From Desulfovibrio sp. (GTDB lineage Bacteria > Desulfobacterota > Desulfovibrionia > Desulfovibrionales > Desulfovibrionaceae), in NCBI GenBank assembly GCA_031287575.1, contig JAITSV010000032.1:19476-83475 (forward strand): DNA of 64,000 bases, written 5' to 3'. Numbering within the stretch: position 1 is the stretch's first letter; every line of letters begins with the position of its first letter. Made by a program: the position numbers and the translations under genes. The notes under the pieces were generated by a model, which had not been told where the DNA came from, did not search any database, and saw nothing but the letters and a program-made list of their open reading frames with translations. Shown here piece after piece: positions 54,468 through 64,000 of this stretch.

Positions 54468-54495
54468 ATTACAAGAAATACATTTTTACTCTCAA
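54468..54495 (-). promoter_or_regulatory. Promoter of the chemoreceptor gene
   Basis: Minus strand TTGAGA (54495-54490), 16-base spacer, TGTAAT (54473-54468), within an AT-rich island (54420-54570) that stands out in this GC-rich DNA. The rest of 54359-54766 holds no gene. Confidence 0.6.
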
Positions 54496-54685
54496 GCATT
54501 ATTTTTTTCACATTCGTCTACAGCAATATAGCCACAAGCAAGTGACTGCATGCATCCACAAACAGCATAAGCACCCGACAACATCAAAACGTCGCCCCGC
54601 TACGGCGCAACCTTCGGCAATCCCGGTGGCATCCAGCCCGCGCGGGCCGGACATGCCCGCAGCGGAACAGACATTGTTTCCCCGT

Positions 54686-54720
54686 GGAAAAGAAAAGGGC
54701 GCCCAACAAACGGGGCGCCC
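54686..54720 (-). terminator. Intrinsic terminator after nifB
   Basis: Minus strand: gggcgccc (54720-54713) pairs with gggcgccc (54704-54697), followed by TTTTCTTTTC. Confidence 0.9.
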
Positions 54721-54766
54721 GGTCGGATCGTGCCAATCTTCGCGTGATCGGCGCGTGTCGGCACTC

Positions 54767-56275
54767 CTACGTAAATTCGTGGGGACCTTCGCCGGTCCGG
54801 TCTTCCCGGTGTGCCGCAAGACACGGGGATTCCGTTTCCATGCCGGCCGCATGGGCGCAATCCGCACCCTGCCGGGCACCAGCGGGCGAAGGGACGGCGC
54901 GGGCACCCACGGCACCCGTTCCGTACACGGCGTGCAGCATGTCCAGCACCATGCCGGAGCAGGCCACGGGGTTGACCCCGTGCGAGGTCAGCACCGCGCG
55001 CGGCACGTCGCCAAGGGCCTCCACCAGCAGGGCGCGGCAGTCGTGCAGGCCCCGCGCCAGCTGTTCCCAGCGTCCGGGGCTGTCCGGCGCGGGCAGGATG
55101 CGTTCTTCCAGCAGCCGGAAGCCGCCGCCTTCCAGCGGCTCCCAGATGTGCAGGGTCTGGGCCTTGCCAAGGTGCAGGTTTACCCGCAGCCCCCCGCGCG
55201 AGGCCACGGCCACGTAAGGCCGCGCATCGCCGTCCAGGGAGGTTGCGCGCCGCGGTTCCGGGAGCGCCGCGCCGGTGGTGCGCCGCAACATGCCGCCGCC
55301 ACCGCATCCCCCGCCGCTGCCGTCACCGCCGCCGCACCGCTTCTTCCGCGCGGGTTCACCCACCCTGCCCGGCCCCGCCGGGGTCAGGCCGCCGCAGTTG
55401 GCCAGCACCGGGGCCAGTTCGCCGGAGCGGTCCTCGCACAGCAGGCCCACGGCGTCGGCCCGGCAGCGGCGACAGTGGGTCATCTGGGGCAGCAGGGCCG
55501 CCCCGGCCAGACGCAGGTTTTCCATGAGCGCGGGCGATGGTTCCGCCACGTCGGCGAACGGGGTGCCGGGGTTGGGGTGCAGGGGCATCATGTTGTGCAG
55601 GTCCGCGCCCAGCGTACGGGCCATTTCGGCCACGGCGGTGACGTGGGTGTCGTTGACGCCCGGAATGACGATGGTGTTCACCTTCACGGCGATACCGCGC
55701 GCCTTCAGCCCGGCGATGGCCTGCTTCTGGCGGTGCAGCAGCAGTTCCGCCGCGTCCTGGCCGCGCAGGGTGGTGCGCCCGTCGCGCACCCACGCATAAA
55801 TGGACGCGCCGATGGCCGGGTCCGCCGCGTTGCAGGTGACCGTGGCGTGGGTGACGCCGAAGGCCGCCAGGTCGTCCAGGTGGGCGGGCATGGCCAGGCC
55901 GTTGGACGACAGGCAGAACAGCAGGTGCGGGTACGCCTCGCGCAGCAGGCGCATGGTTTCCAGCGTGGCTTCCGGGTTGGCCATGGGGTCGCCCGGCCCG
56001 GCAATGCCCGCCACGGTGATGCGCGGTTCCGCCTCCAGCACCCGGTGCATGTATTCCAGGGCCTGGCGGGGCTTCAGCACCGCGCTGGTCACTCCGGGGC
56101 GCGATTCGTTGGCGCAATCGTACTGTCGGTCGCAGTAATTGCACTGGATGTTGCAGCCGGGGGCCACCGGCAGGTGCACACGGCCGCAGGTGCCGGACGC
56201 GGCCTTGTTGAAGCAGGGATGCTTCGAGGCGTCGCGGACCGGGGAAACCGGGGCGGCAGATTCGGTGGCGTTCAT
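54767..56275 (-). CDS. nifB: Nitrogenase cofactor biosynthesis protein NifB with NifX-like domain
   Basis: Radical-SAM enzyme that builds NifB-co, the precursor of all nitrogenase cofactors including FeFe-co. The start MNATESAAPVSPV (ATG 56275, GGAG upstream) gives 502 residues. The SAM cluster motif is C41-x3-C45-x2-C48 (CNIQCNYC), with accessory Cys21 and Cys30 and GPGDPMANPEATLE near residue 100. A Gly/Cys-rich linker (RCGGGDGSGGGCGGGG) near residue 330 leads to a C-terminal NifX/NafY-like domain (VAVASRGGLRVNLHLGKA; the His fits the cofactor-binding HxGxA pattern). It lies downstream of nifA, before a terminator. Confidence 0.95.
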   Translation of the reverse strand: MNATESAAPVSPVRDASKHPCFNKAASGTCGRVHLPVAPGCNIQCNYCDRQYDCANESRPGVTSAVLKPRQALEYMHRVLEAEPRITVAGIAGPGDPMANPEATLETMRLLREAYPHLLFCLSSNGLAMPAHLDDLAAFGVTHATVTCNAADPAIGASIYAWVRDGRTTLRGQDAAELLLHRQKQAIAGLKARGIAVKVNTIVIPGVNDTHVTAVAEMARTLGADLHNMMPLHPNPGTPFADVAEPSPALMENLRLAGAALLPQMTHCRRCRADAVGLLCEDRSGELAPVLANCGGLTPAGPGRVGEPARKKRCGGGDGSGGGCGGGGMLRRTTGAALPEPRRATSLDGDARPYVAVASRGGLRVNLHLGKAQTLHIWEPLEGGGFRLLEERILPAPDSPGRWEQLARGLHDCRALLVEALGDVPRAVLTSHGVNPVACSGMVLDMLHAVYGTGAVGARAVPSPAGARQGADCAHAAGMETESPCLAAHREDRTGEGPHEFT

Positions 56276-56371
56276 GGCGGCTCCTTTCTCACGGTGCGAT
56301 GGACGGTTGGGGTGAACAACGGGAAAAGGCAAGGCGCACTTGGGCGCCACCGGCTGGTACCGGCTGCGGGG

Positions 56372-58180
<1,809 letters not shown>

Positions 58181-58192
58181 GGGGCACCTCCA

Positions 58193-59488
58193 TCATTCAG
58201 GCAAACATTCCGGGGCACAGGCGGGGCAAGGGGCCGCAAGGGCACTTCCGCAACACGTGCCCGACCACACGCCGCGCGGGTTTCCGGACGCCACATCACC
58301 GGCATTCCCCGGTGCTCCGCCGCAGCGTGCCGCATCCAGAAAACGCAGCAGGTCGGCCTGCTCCGGCGGACGCTTGGTGCGCGCGGCATGGTCACGCAGC
58401 AGGGGCAGCACGGCCCGCGCGCCCTCCTCGTCCAGCCGGATGCCCAACCGTCCGTAGGCCCAGCGCACCGCCGCCGCGCCGGAATGCTTGCCCAGCACCA
58501 GGCGGTGGTCGCGGCCCAGTTCGCGCGGGTCGATGTGCTGGTAGTTGGCCGGGTCGCGCAGAAGGCCGCTGACGTGGATGCCCGATTCGTGGGTGAACAC
58601 GTTTGCGCCCACGATGGACTTGCCCGGCGGCACCGGGCGGCCCGACGCGGCGGCCACCAGCGCGGACACCCCCGGCAGCAGCGAGGGCCGCACCCCGGTG
58701 GGCTGGCCGTGCAGCAGGTGCAGGGCCATGACCACCTCTTCCAGCGGGGCGTTGCCCGCCCGCTCACCCAGCCCGTTGACCGTGGTGTTGGCGTGGGTGG
58801 CCCCGCCGCGCACGGCGGCAAGGGTGTTGGCCGTGGCCAGGCCCAGGTCGTCGTGGGCGTGGATTTCCAGTTCCAGGCCGCTGCGGGCGCGCATGGCCAG
58901 AAACCGCGCGTGGGTGGCAAAGGGGTCCAGCACGCCCATGGTGTCCGCGAAACGGAAGCGGCACGCGCCGCAACGTTCCGCCGCCTCCAGCACCATGGCC
59001 AGAAAGTCGGGGTCGGCCCGGCTGCTGTCCTCGCCGCCGATGCACACGGCAAAGCCCATGTCCAGCGCGGCGCCGGTCATGGCCTCGACGCGCCGCAGCA
59101 CCCAGGCCCGGTCGCGCCCGATCTTGCGGGTGATCTGCTGGTCGGAAACGGGAATGGACAGGTTGACGGTGGCAACGCCCGTGCCGCGCGCGGCGGCCAG
59201 GTCCGCCTCGTGCATGCGGCACCACACGATGGTCCGGGCCACAAGGCCAAGGGCCGCGATGGCGCGGATCTCGTCCACCTCGCGCGGGCCCATGGCCGGG
59301 ATGCCCACTTCCATTTCCGGCACCCCGGCGGCGTCCAGGGCGCGGGCCACGGCCAGGCGTTCCTCCAGCGTGAAGGCCACGCCCGCCGTCTGCTCGCCGT
59401 CGCGCAGGGTGGTGTCGTTGATGATGACCTGCCGGGTCTCTGCTGCCCTCGGGTGGCCCCCGGGGGATGACACGCTGGCTGCGCGCAT
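58193..59488 (-). CDS. nifV: Homocitrate synthase
   Basis: Condenses acetyl-CoA and 2-oxoglutarate to homocitrate, the organic ligand of nitrogenase cofactors. From ATG 59488 (AAAGGAGGCGGC upstream) the protein has 431 residues. Conserved: VIINDTTLRDGEQTAGVAF near residue 22, EIHAHDDLGLATANTLAAV near residue 195, TVNGLGERAGNAPLEEV near residue 220, and HESGIHVSG near residue 290. The last ~60 residues are a Cys/Gly/Ala-rich tail (GTCCGSALAAPCPAC) not typical of NifV. First gene of nifV-nifA-nifB. Confidence 0.93.
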   Translation of the reverse strand: MRAASVSSPGGHPRAAETRQVIINDTTLRDGEQTAGVAFTLEERLAVARALDAAGVPEMEVGIPAMGPREVDEIRAIAALGLVARTIVWCRMHEADLAAARGTGVATVNLSIPVSDQQITRKIGRDRAWVLRRVEAMTGAALDMGFAVCIGGEDSSRADPDFLAMVLEAAERCGACRFRFADTMGVLDPFATHARFLAMRARSGLELEIHAHDDLGLATANTLAAVRGGATHANTTVNGLGERAGNAPLEEVVMALHLLHGQPTGVRPSLLPGVSALVAAASGRPVPPGKSIVGANVFTHESGIHVSGLLRDPANYQHIDPRELGRDHRLVLGKHSGAAAVRWAYGRLGIRLDEEGARAVLPLLRDHAARTKRPPEQADLLRFLDAARCGGAPGNAGDVASGNPRGVWSGTCCGSALAAPCPACAPECLPE

Positions 59489-59519
59489 GCCGCCTCCTTT
59501 ATGCTTATGGAGACATAAC

Positions 59520-59535
59520 AGCAAAGCATGTGCCA
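59520..59535 (-). promoter_or_regulatory. Sigma-54 (-24/-12) promoter of nifV-nifA-nifB
   Basis: Minus strand TGGCAC-ATGCT-TTGCT, a full match to TGGCAC-N5-TTGCW, 31 bases upstream of the nifV start. As nifA is in this operon, autoactivation is likely. The rest of 59489-59859 contains no gene; a short palindrome gaatggcaccattc lies at 59681-59694. Confidence 0.88.
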
Positions 59536-59859
59536 GCACGGATGCGGTCGGTTGTGGGCCAATCGTCAGGGCTACTTGGCGGGGGTTCTGCGTCAGCCCG
59601 GCACGCCGCCAGCCCGGCATCGGCCTGTTGTCGGCCTGCCCCGCGACATGCCGAAGATGGTCGTTGCGTACACTTTGGGTGCGGAATGGCACCATTCGGT
59701 ACGTTTATGTCCGCCCGGCCTTCCTGCCTTTCCCGCCTCTCCCCCCTTCCCGCCACCGGATGGGGTAAGTGAATACTTTCCGGCGCCCCTCCGGTATTGT
59801 AGGGTCGTTCCCACGGGGCGGGATTCACGCATGGATCGCCAGCAGCGAGCACAGGACGG

Positions 59860-61197
59860 ATGATCTACATCGACCGCATCGAAACCCAGGACGTGGTGGC
59901 CACCCGCGAGATTTCGCGGGACGAGATGAGCGACTACCTGCTCACCTTTCCCGCGCTGCTCTGGCGCATCGAAATCGCCAGGTCGCGCATCGAGTTCCTG
60001 AACGCGCGCAAGCTGCCCGTGCTCGAGGACAGGTCCGGCCTGTTCATGAAGAGCCCGGACTTTCGTCGCAAGGTGGTGCTGCCCGAGGACCTGCACTTCA
60101 TCGAGGCCTTCATGGAGGCCATGAAGCGGGGCGACGGGGCGGAGACCATCGTGCGGGTGTGCGCGCCGGGGCAGGAAGAGGAGCAGCTGTGCTGGCTGAA
60201 GGTGGCCGGGTGGTCCAGCCCGCGCGACCCGCGCTACTACATGGGCTACCTGATGGACGTTTCCGACCGGGCCGAGGGCATACGCGGCATCCTCGAAAAG
60301 GACGCCGAGCAGCAGATGCTCATCGACCTGGCCGAAAACCCCACCCTGATCGTGGACTTCGACACCCGCCAGGTGCTTTCGCTGAACTCCGCCGCCGCCT
60401 CGGCCTTCATGTACCCCGGCAACGGCATGACCCCGCTCGACTTCGGCATGCTGCACCACCCCGGCATGACCAACCGGGTGCATCGCCTGTGCGAGGAAAT
60501 CGTGTTCGCCCGCAAGTGGGAGGGCAAGCTGGAATACGTCCGGCGCAGCCATGCCACCTTCGCGGCCCACACCGCCGTGCGCCTGCTGACCCTGAAGGAC
60601 CGCAGGCTGCTGCGCGTCTCGCTGACCGACCTGCGCTCGCCCACCGGCGACGAGGAAGGAGAAACGCGCACCACGCCGCCGCCGGACCGGGAATTCGCCC
60701 GGCTGCAACGGGAACTGCACGCCCGGCTGGAACCGCTGACGGACATCGCCGACATCCTCGCGGCCCTGCATGCCTTCCGCCTGCCCAGCTACGCGTGGGA
60801 CGGGCTGCTGTTCTCGGACATCCACCAGCGCCGCAACAAGGTCTTCGTGCACTGGGCCGGCGAGCCGTTCACCGGCATGCCGCAGGGCGAGATGTTTCCC
60901 TTCGACGGCACCATCGCGCAGGACATCGTGAGCTACAAGCTGGACTCGCTCATCGTGGACGACACCCTGGACAGCATCAAGGCCATCGACTGGGCGCTGT
61001 TCATCCCGCGGGGCATCCGGTCATATTTCGCCAAGCCGTTCTACCGGCGCGGCGTGCTGCGCGCGGTGCTCATCCTGTGTGCGCGGCGTCCGGCGGCATT
61101 CCCCACCACGGGCCTGCCGGAATACTCCATCCTGTTCGATCCCTTCGACAAGGCCATTCAGGCCTGGCGGTCCCGCCAGCGCCATCAGGAACCCTGA
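59860..61197 (+). CDS. PAS-like sensory protein without output domain
   Basis: 445 soluble residues. A central PAS-like segment near residues 150-210 (IDLAENPTLIVDFDTRQVLSLNSAAASAF) is recognisable. The N-terminal part (ALLWRIEIARSRIEFLNARKLPVLED) resembles PAS-associated helices. The C-terminal third (IVSYKLDSLIVDDTLDSIKAIDW...RGVLRAVLILCARRP) looks GAF-like. No kinase, GGDEF, HTH or AAA+ domain. It may be a ligand-binding partner for the FadR-type regulator that follows, 348 bases downstream on the same strand. AGGA precedes the ATG. Confidence 0.6.
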   Translation: MIYIDRIETQDVVATREISRDEMSDYLLTFPALLWRIEIARSRIEFLNARKLPVLEDRSGLFMKSPDFRRKVVLPEDLHFIEAFMEAMKRGDGAETIVRVCAPGQEEEQLCWLKVAGWSSPRDPRYYMGYLMDVSDRAEGIRGILEKDAEQQMLIDLAENPTLIVDFDTRQVLSLNSAAASAFMYPGNGMTPLDFGMLHHPGMTNRVHRLCEEIVFARKWEGKLEYVRRSHATFAAHTAVRLLTLKDRRLLRVSLTDLRSPTGDEEGETRTTPPPDREFARLQRELHARLEPLTDIADILAALHAFRLPSYAWDGLLFSDIHQRRNKVFVHWAGEPFTGMPQGEMFPFDGTIAQDIVSYKLDSLIVDDTLDSIKAIDWALFIPRGIRSYFAKPFYRRGVLRAVLILCARRPAAFPTTGLPEYSILFDPFDKAIQAWRSRQRHQEP

Positions 61198-61335
61198 GCC
61201 GACTTCACACTCCACTCCCTGCCTTCTCTCCCGCATGGACAGCGCCCGCCGGACACACCCGGCGGGCGCCTTGCATTGGGAACAGCGCCAATGCGCTCGC
61301 GCGCACCTGCCCGCGCCGTGCGCATGCCGTCCAAG

Positions 61336-61346
61336 TGGTCTTACCA
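61336..61346. promoter_or_regulatory. FadR/GntR-type operator 1
   Basis: TGGTCTTACCA, a perfect TGGT-N3-ACCA dyad of the kind bound by FadR-subfamily regulators, upstream of the regulator gene. Confidence 0.65.
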
Positions 61347-61414
61347 ATCAGGCAAGAAAAAGCGCATGAAAACCCGCGCGTTGCGGCAAGGATTATTTTT
61401 TGGCTGCACACCGC

Positions 61415-61451
61415 TTGCAAGCACTCACATACACCACTATCGGTCATACCA
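61415..61451 (+). promoter_or_regulatory. Promoter overlapping FadR/GntR-type operator 2
   Basis: TTGCAA (61415-61420), 17-base spacer, TATCGG (61438-61443). A second dyad cGGTCATACCa (61441-61451) overlaps the -10 element, as expected for autorepression. The rest of 61198-61544 holds no gene. Confidence 0.55.
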
Positions 61452-61544
61452 ATGGGGCAGCAGTACTGACCGACGCATGATCCCTGCCCCCCTTCCGGCA
61501 ACACCCGCAGGCGGCGCCCGGCGCCCCGCCCCACGGAGGCGTGC

Positions 61545-62264
61545 ATGGAAAAGGAATCCGCCATTCTCACGGACCTGCTGGGCAGGATACGTTGCGGCGA
61601 ATGGGAAGTGGGCGGCAGGCTGCCCCCGGAACGCCAGCTGGCGGGCATGTTGGGCACCAGCCGCCCCACGGTGCGCGGGGCACTGCGCGTCTTGCAGACG
61701 CGCGGCATGGTCGAGGTGCGCCGGGGCAGCGGCTGCTACCTGCGTTCCCGCCGCGAGCGCGGCGGCTACGTCGAGGCCCAGGGCCCCCAGGCCGGCATGG
61801 CCCGGCTGGAGGCCGCCTACATCATCCTGCCCCCGCTGGCGGCCCTGTGCGCCGTCACCGTTTCCCCCTCCGGCCTTTCCCGCCTTGAAGAAACCATGAC
61901 CTCCCTCAGCCGCGCCATCCTTGGCGGCAACCCCGGCCTCGCGCGTGAGCAGACCGTGGCCTTCATGCACACCCTGGCCGAGTCCACGGGCAATCCCGTG
62001 CTGCTGGTCACCGTCGAACAGCTGTGTCCGGTGGGCGCCTCGGCCATCGAACTGCTGTTCACCATGGAAGACTACGAGCGCGACCAGTTCTTCGCCGACC
62101 TGGTCAAGGTGCTGCAGGCGCTGAAGCGCCACGACCCGGACGAGGCCCGGCTGCGCATGGAGGAACGCCTGCTGCGCATGTGCCGCTGCATGGAAAAGTA
62201 CGCAGGGGCCGAATGCACCCCGTTCATCCGCGCGCAACTGGAACAACGGGGGATGGACGCATGA
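61545..62264 (+). CDS. FadR-subfamily GntR transcriptional regulator
   Basis: 239 residues. The N-terminal winged helix-turn-helix (residues 5-70) has GGRLPPERQLAGMLGTSRPTVRGALRVLQTRGMVEVRRGSG in the standard order. The C-terminal helical FCD-type domain binds an unknown organic acid; an FMHTLAEST...RMEERLLRM pattern is visible. Two TGGT-N3-ACCA-like dyads lie upstream. Its TGA overlaps the ATG of the next gene (ATGA). Pathway unclear; related regulators in Desulfovibrio control lactate or other carboxylate genes. Confidence 0.88.
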   Translation: MEKESAILTDLLGRIRCGEWEVGGRLPPERQLAGMLGTSRPTVRGALRVLQTRGMVEVRRGSGCYLRSRRERGGYVEAQGPQAGMARLEAAYIILPPLAALCAVTVSPSGLSRLEETMTSLSRAILGGNPGLAREQTVAFMHTLAESTGNPVLLVTVEQLCPVGASAIELLFTMEDYERDQFFADLVKVLQALKRHDPDEARLRMEERLLRMCRCMEKYAGAECTPFIRAQLEQRGMDA

Positions 62265-62695
62265 CCGCCACCACCCGTGCACGATTCCTGCGCGGCCTGT
62301 TCTCGCTGGGGGCGGACCTGGCGGGCAGCGCGGCGGGCATCCGCCCGGCTGTCCCCTGTCCGCCGGGCCTTCGTCCGCCTGACGCCGAAGGTGCCGGAGA
62401 CGCGAGTTCCCCGGCTGCACCCGTGACGGAACCCGCCATGTGGTTTTCCGGCGGGGCGCCCCTGTGCGGACCGGGCGGCGACTTCACGCCCGAACTGCTG
62501 CGTCTGGAGGCCGAACGACTGGGCCTGCCCGCCGATGCGGACGCCGAAGACCTGCTGCACCGCCTGCACCGGGCCATGCTGGACATGGCCCCGCCCGGCG
62601 CCCGCGCCCCCGAGGCTTCCGGCACGGCAACGCCGGATGGCGGGAACTCAGACACGGCAGTGGGCGCACGGCAAACACCGGGCAACGCCCGCTGA
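62261..62695 (+). CDS. Small uncharacterised protein coupled to the FadR-type regulator
   Basis: 144 residues beginning MTATTRARFLRGLFSLGADL. The Arg-rich start followed by FLRGLFSLG resembles a degenerate Tat-like or amphipathic N-terminus, but no true RR pair is present. The middle has WFSGGAPLCGPGGDFTPELLRLEAERLGLP, and the end is low-complexity. Family not recognised. The four-base overlap with the regulator gene and the 168-base gap to the following membrane-protein gene suggest one operon. Confidence 0.6.
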   Translation: MTATTRARFLRGLFSLGADLAGSAAGIRPAVPCPPGLRPPDAEGAGDASSPAAPVTEPAMWFSGGAPLCGPGGDFTPELLRLEAERLGLPADADAEDLLHRLHRAMLDMAPPGARAPEASGTATPDGGNSDTAVGARQTPGNAR

Positions 62696-62863
62696 ACACC
62701 CGACCATTCCCGCTCATTCCCGCTTCATGGGCTTCACGGGCTTCACGGATCACCCAGACGATCCAGACCACCCCGACCACGTCGACAACGCGGGCTCGCC
62801 CCCCGCAACGCATACCCGGCAGGGGATTCCAAGGATTGCACCCCCAACAAAGGAGGGACCGTC

Positions 62864-64000
62864 ATGTCACACGGATCCGTCAGCTTCCTGGAAGCGCGAA
62901 AGCTGGAAAAGCGGTGGAAAGGGCCCCTGCCCGCCATCGTCAACCTGCTGTTCACGCTGGTCATCTTCTACGCCACATGGTGGATTTTCCAGGACCCGCG
63001 CGGGGTGATGCGGCTGTACACCCCCTACGTGGGCTACATGTACACCCGCTGGCTGCTGATCATCCTGATCTGGGTGGCCTACATCTTCGACTTCTGGCCC
63101 TTCCGCCGGGAATGGATGGAAAAGGCCCACCCGGTGGTGAAGGGCGTCATCCTCTCGCTGCTGTCGGTGGCGCTGATGCTGGCCCTGATCAAGGGCTTCT
63201 TCGAAGGGCTGCTCGGCAACTACGCCATGGCCTACTTCAACCCCGACCAGCTCACCAAGCTGAAGGGCATCACCGAATTCTTCGCGGCGGAATACGCGGC
63301 CACGGCCTGCCTGATGTTCGCGGCCATCGCCTCGTGGCTCAGCCCCGCCTGGGTGGTGGCCCTGGAGGAAGCCCCCTGGCAGGACCTGAAGCAGCCGGTG
63401 AAGGGCATGAGCATCTGGATCGTCACCTTCTTCCTCAGCACGCTCATCTACCTGATGACCATGCATCCGCACATGGGCATCCTGTACTACCCGTGGCAGG
63501 AATTCACCTCCATCACCCCGCCCTACTGGGAAGCCTTCGCCAACACGGTGTCGGGCAACTTCCACATCGCCTGGATCATGTGCTGCACCGTGGTGGTGTG
63601 GCTGATGGAAACCATCTGGGAACGCTACCCCTTCTCGGTCATCCGCAACCCGTGGGCGCGGCGGCTGTCCATCTTCTTCGCCATCATCGCCATTTCGCTG
63701 GCCCTGACCTTCTTCTTCTACTTCGCGCAGGAACTGGCCTGGGGTGAAGCCATCCGGGGCCACAAGCGCGACGCCGCGCCCGACTGGCGCTGGCTGCACG
63801 TGGGCGAGACGGCCATCTTCTTCCTGCTGCCCGCGCTGTTCCTGTACATGTACTGCGACAACTGGCCCCGCAAGTTCTCCACCCCGGTGAACATGCTGGT
63901 GCGCACCGCCATCGTGGTGGTGGCGGGCCTTGCGGTGTACGCCGTGTACTACCGCTCCTCGCACCTGTTCCTGGGCACGCAGAAGGGCTGTTCGCACCCG
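62864..64000 (+). CDS. Polytopic membrane protein, C-terminus beyond window
   Basis: 379 residues visible, open at the window edge. ATG 62864 has AAAGGAGGG a few bases upstream. About nine hydrophobic helices start near residues 21-43 (PAIVNLLFTLVIFYATWWIF), with loops rich in Trp, Tyr and Pro (YYPWQEFTSITPPYWEAF). His-containing loops (MTMHPHMGILYYP; GNFHIAWIM) could bind a ligand or metal. No transporter family signature is recognised by eye. It lies downstream of the FadR-type regulator and the small protein, so it is probably its target. Confidence 0.7.
   Translation, partial: MSHGSVSFLEARKLEKRWKGPLPAIVNLLFTLVIFYATWWIFQDPRGVMRLYTPYVGYMYTRWLLIILIWVAYIFDFWPFRREWMEKAHPVVKGVILSLLSVALMLALIKGFFEGLLGNYAMAYFNPDQLTKLKGITEFFAAEYAATACLMFAAIASWLSPAWVVALEEAPWQDLKQPVKGMSIWIVTFFLSTLIYLMTMHPHMGILYYPWQEFTSITPPYWEAFANTVSGNFHIAWIMCCTVVVWLMETIWERYPFSVIRNPWARRLSIFFAIIAISLALTFFFYFAQELAWGEAIRGHKRDAAPDWRWLHVGETAIFFLLPALFLYMYCDNWPRKFSTPVNMLVRTAIVVVAGLAVYAVYYRSSHLFLGTQKGCSHP

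Noticed and set aside
62261..62320. Twin-arginine signal on the small protein
   Set aside because: The sequence is RARFLRG, without an RR pair, and no clear hydrophobic core follows.

Overview
The window comes from a GC-rich sulfate-reducing deltaproteobacterium of the Desulfovibrio / Nitratidesulfovibrio type. Three things say so: a dissimilatory ATP sulfurylase gene (sat), a complete dsrMKJOP membrane complex, and the housekeeping gene order around them. The exact species cannot be fixed from the sequence alone. Gene density is high, most genes have clear Shine-Dalgarno sites, and many neighbours overlap by 1-4 bases.

Layout. 1-8223 holds the S10 ribosomal-protein operon (rpsJ to a truncated rplP) and, upstream of it, the rpsL-rpsG-fusA operon, all on the minus strand. 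8224-19190 is the energy-metabolism block: sat with a Rex-like operator, a metallopeptidase, a VKOR/thioredoxin-like membrane protein, and an RsbRD-N-like gene leading into dsrMKJOP. 19600-26500 carries a FadL-type porin, a response regulator translationally coupled to a hybrid kinase, a 55-residue cysteine-rich protein and priA. 26500-34040 is a minus-strand cell-envelope and housekeeping run: galU, glmM, ybbR, cdaA, folP, ftsH. 34300-37120 has the selenocysteine tRNA gene, a solute-binding protein, an RRM protein and a small membrane-anchored protein. 37397-41265 is argF-argG-argH. 41539-43891 has a UPF0280 protein and a MerR-like protein of unknown role.

From 44351 the window becomes accessory. 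A tRNA-Thr gene is followed by a short remnant of foreign-looking DNA and then by an iron-only (Anf) nitrogenase operon, anfH-nifI1-nifI2-anfD-anfG-anfK. It is identified as Anf by the AnfG delta subunit and by AnfD/AnfK sequence; Cys257 and His423 of AnfD are present. After a binding protein and a chemoreceptor come nifV-nifA-nifB on the minus strand. Both nitrogenase transcription units have sigma-54 -24/-12 promoters. The NifA-type activator has an N-terminal C-X4-C motif recalling AnfA. The set would supply structural proteins (AnfHDGK), cofactor synthesis (NifB core, NifV homocitrate), PII-like control of activity (NifI1/NifI2) and transcriptional control. No nifHDK, nifEN or nifUS lies in the window.

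The end (59860-64000) has a PAS-like protein and a FadR/GntR regulator, with two matching operators, leading into an uncharacterised small protein and a large membrane protein cut by the window edge.

The most unusual non-coding signal is a dispersed hairpin element. Two long copies (27528-27758 and 49019-49212) begin at the base directly after a TAG stop codon, of glmM and of anfG. Two shorter relatives lie near argG and sat. Both the outer and the core stems differ between copies in ways that mostly keep the pairing.
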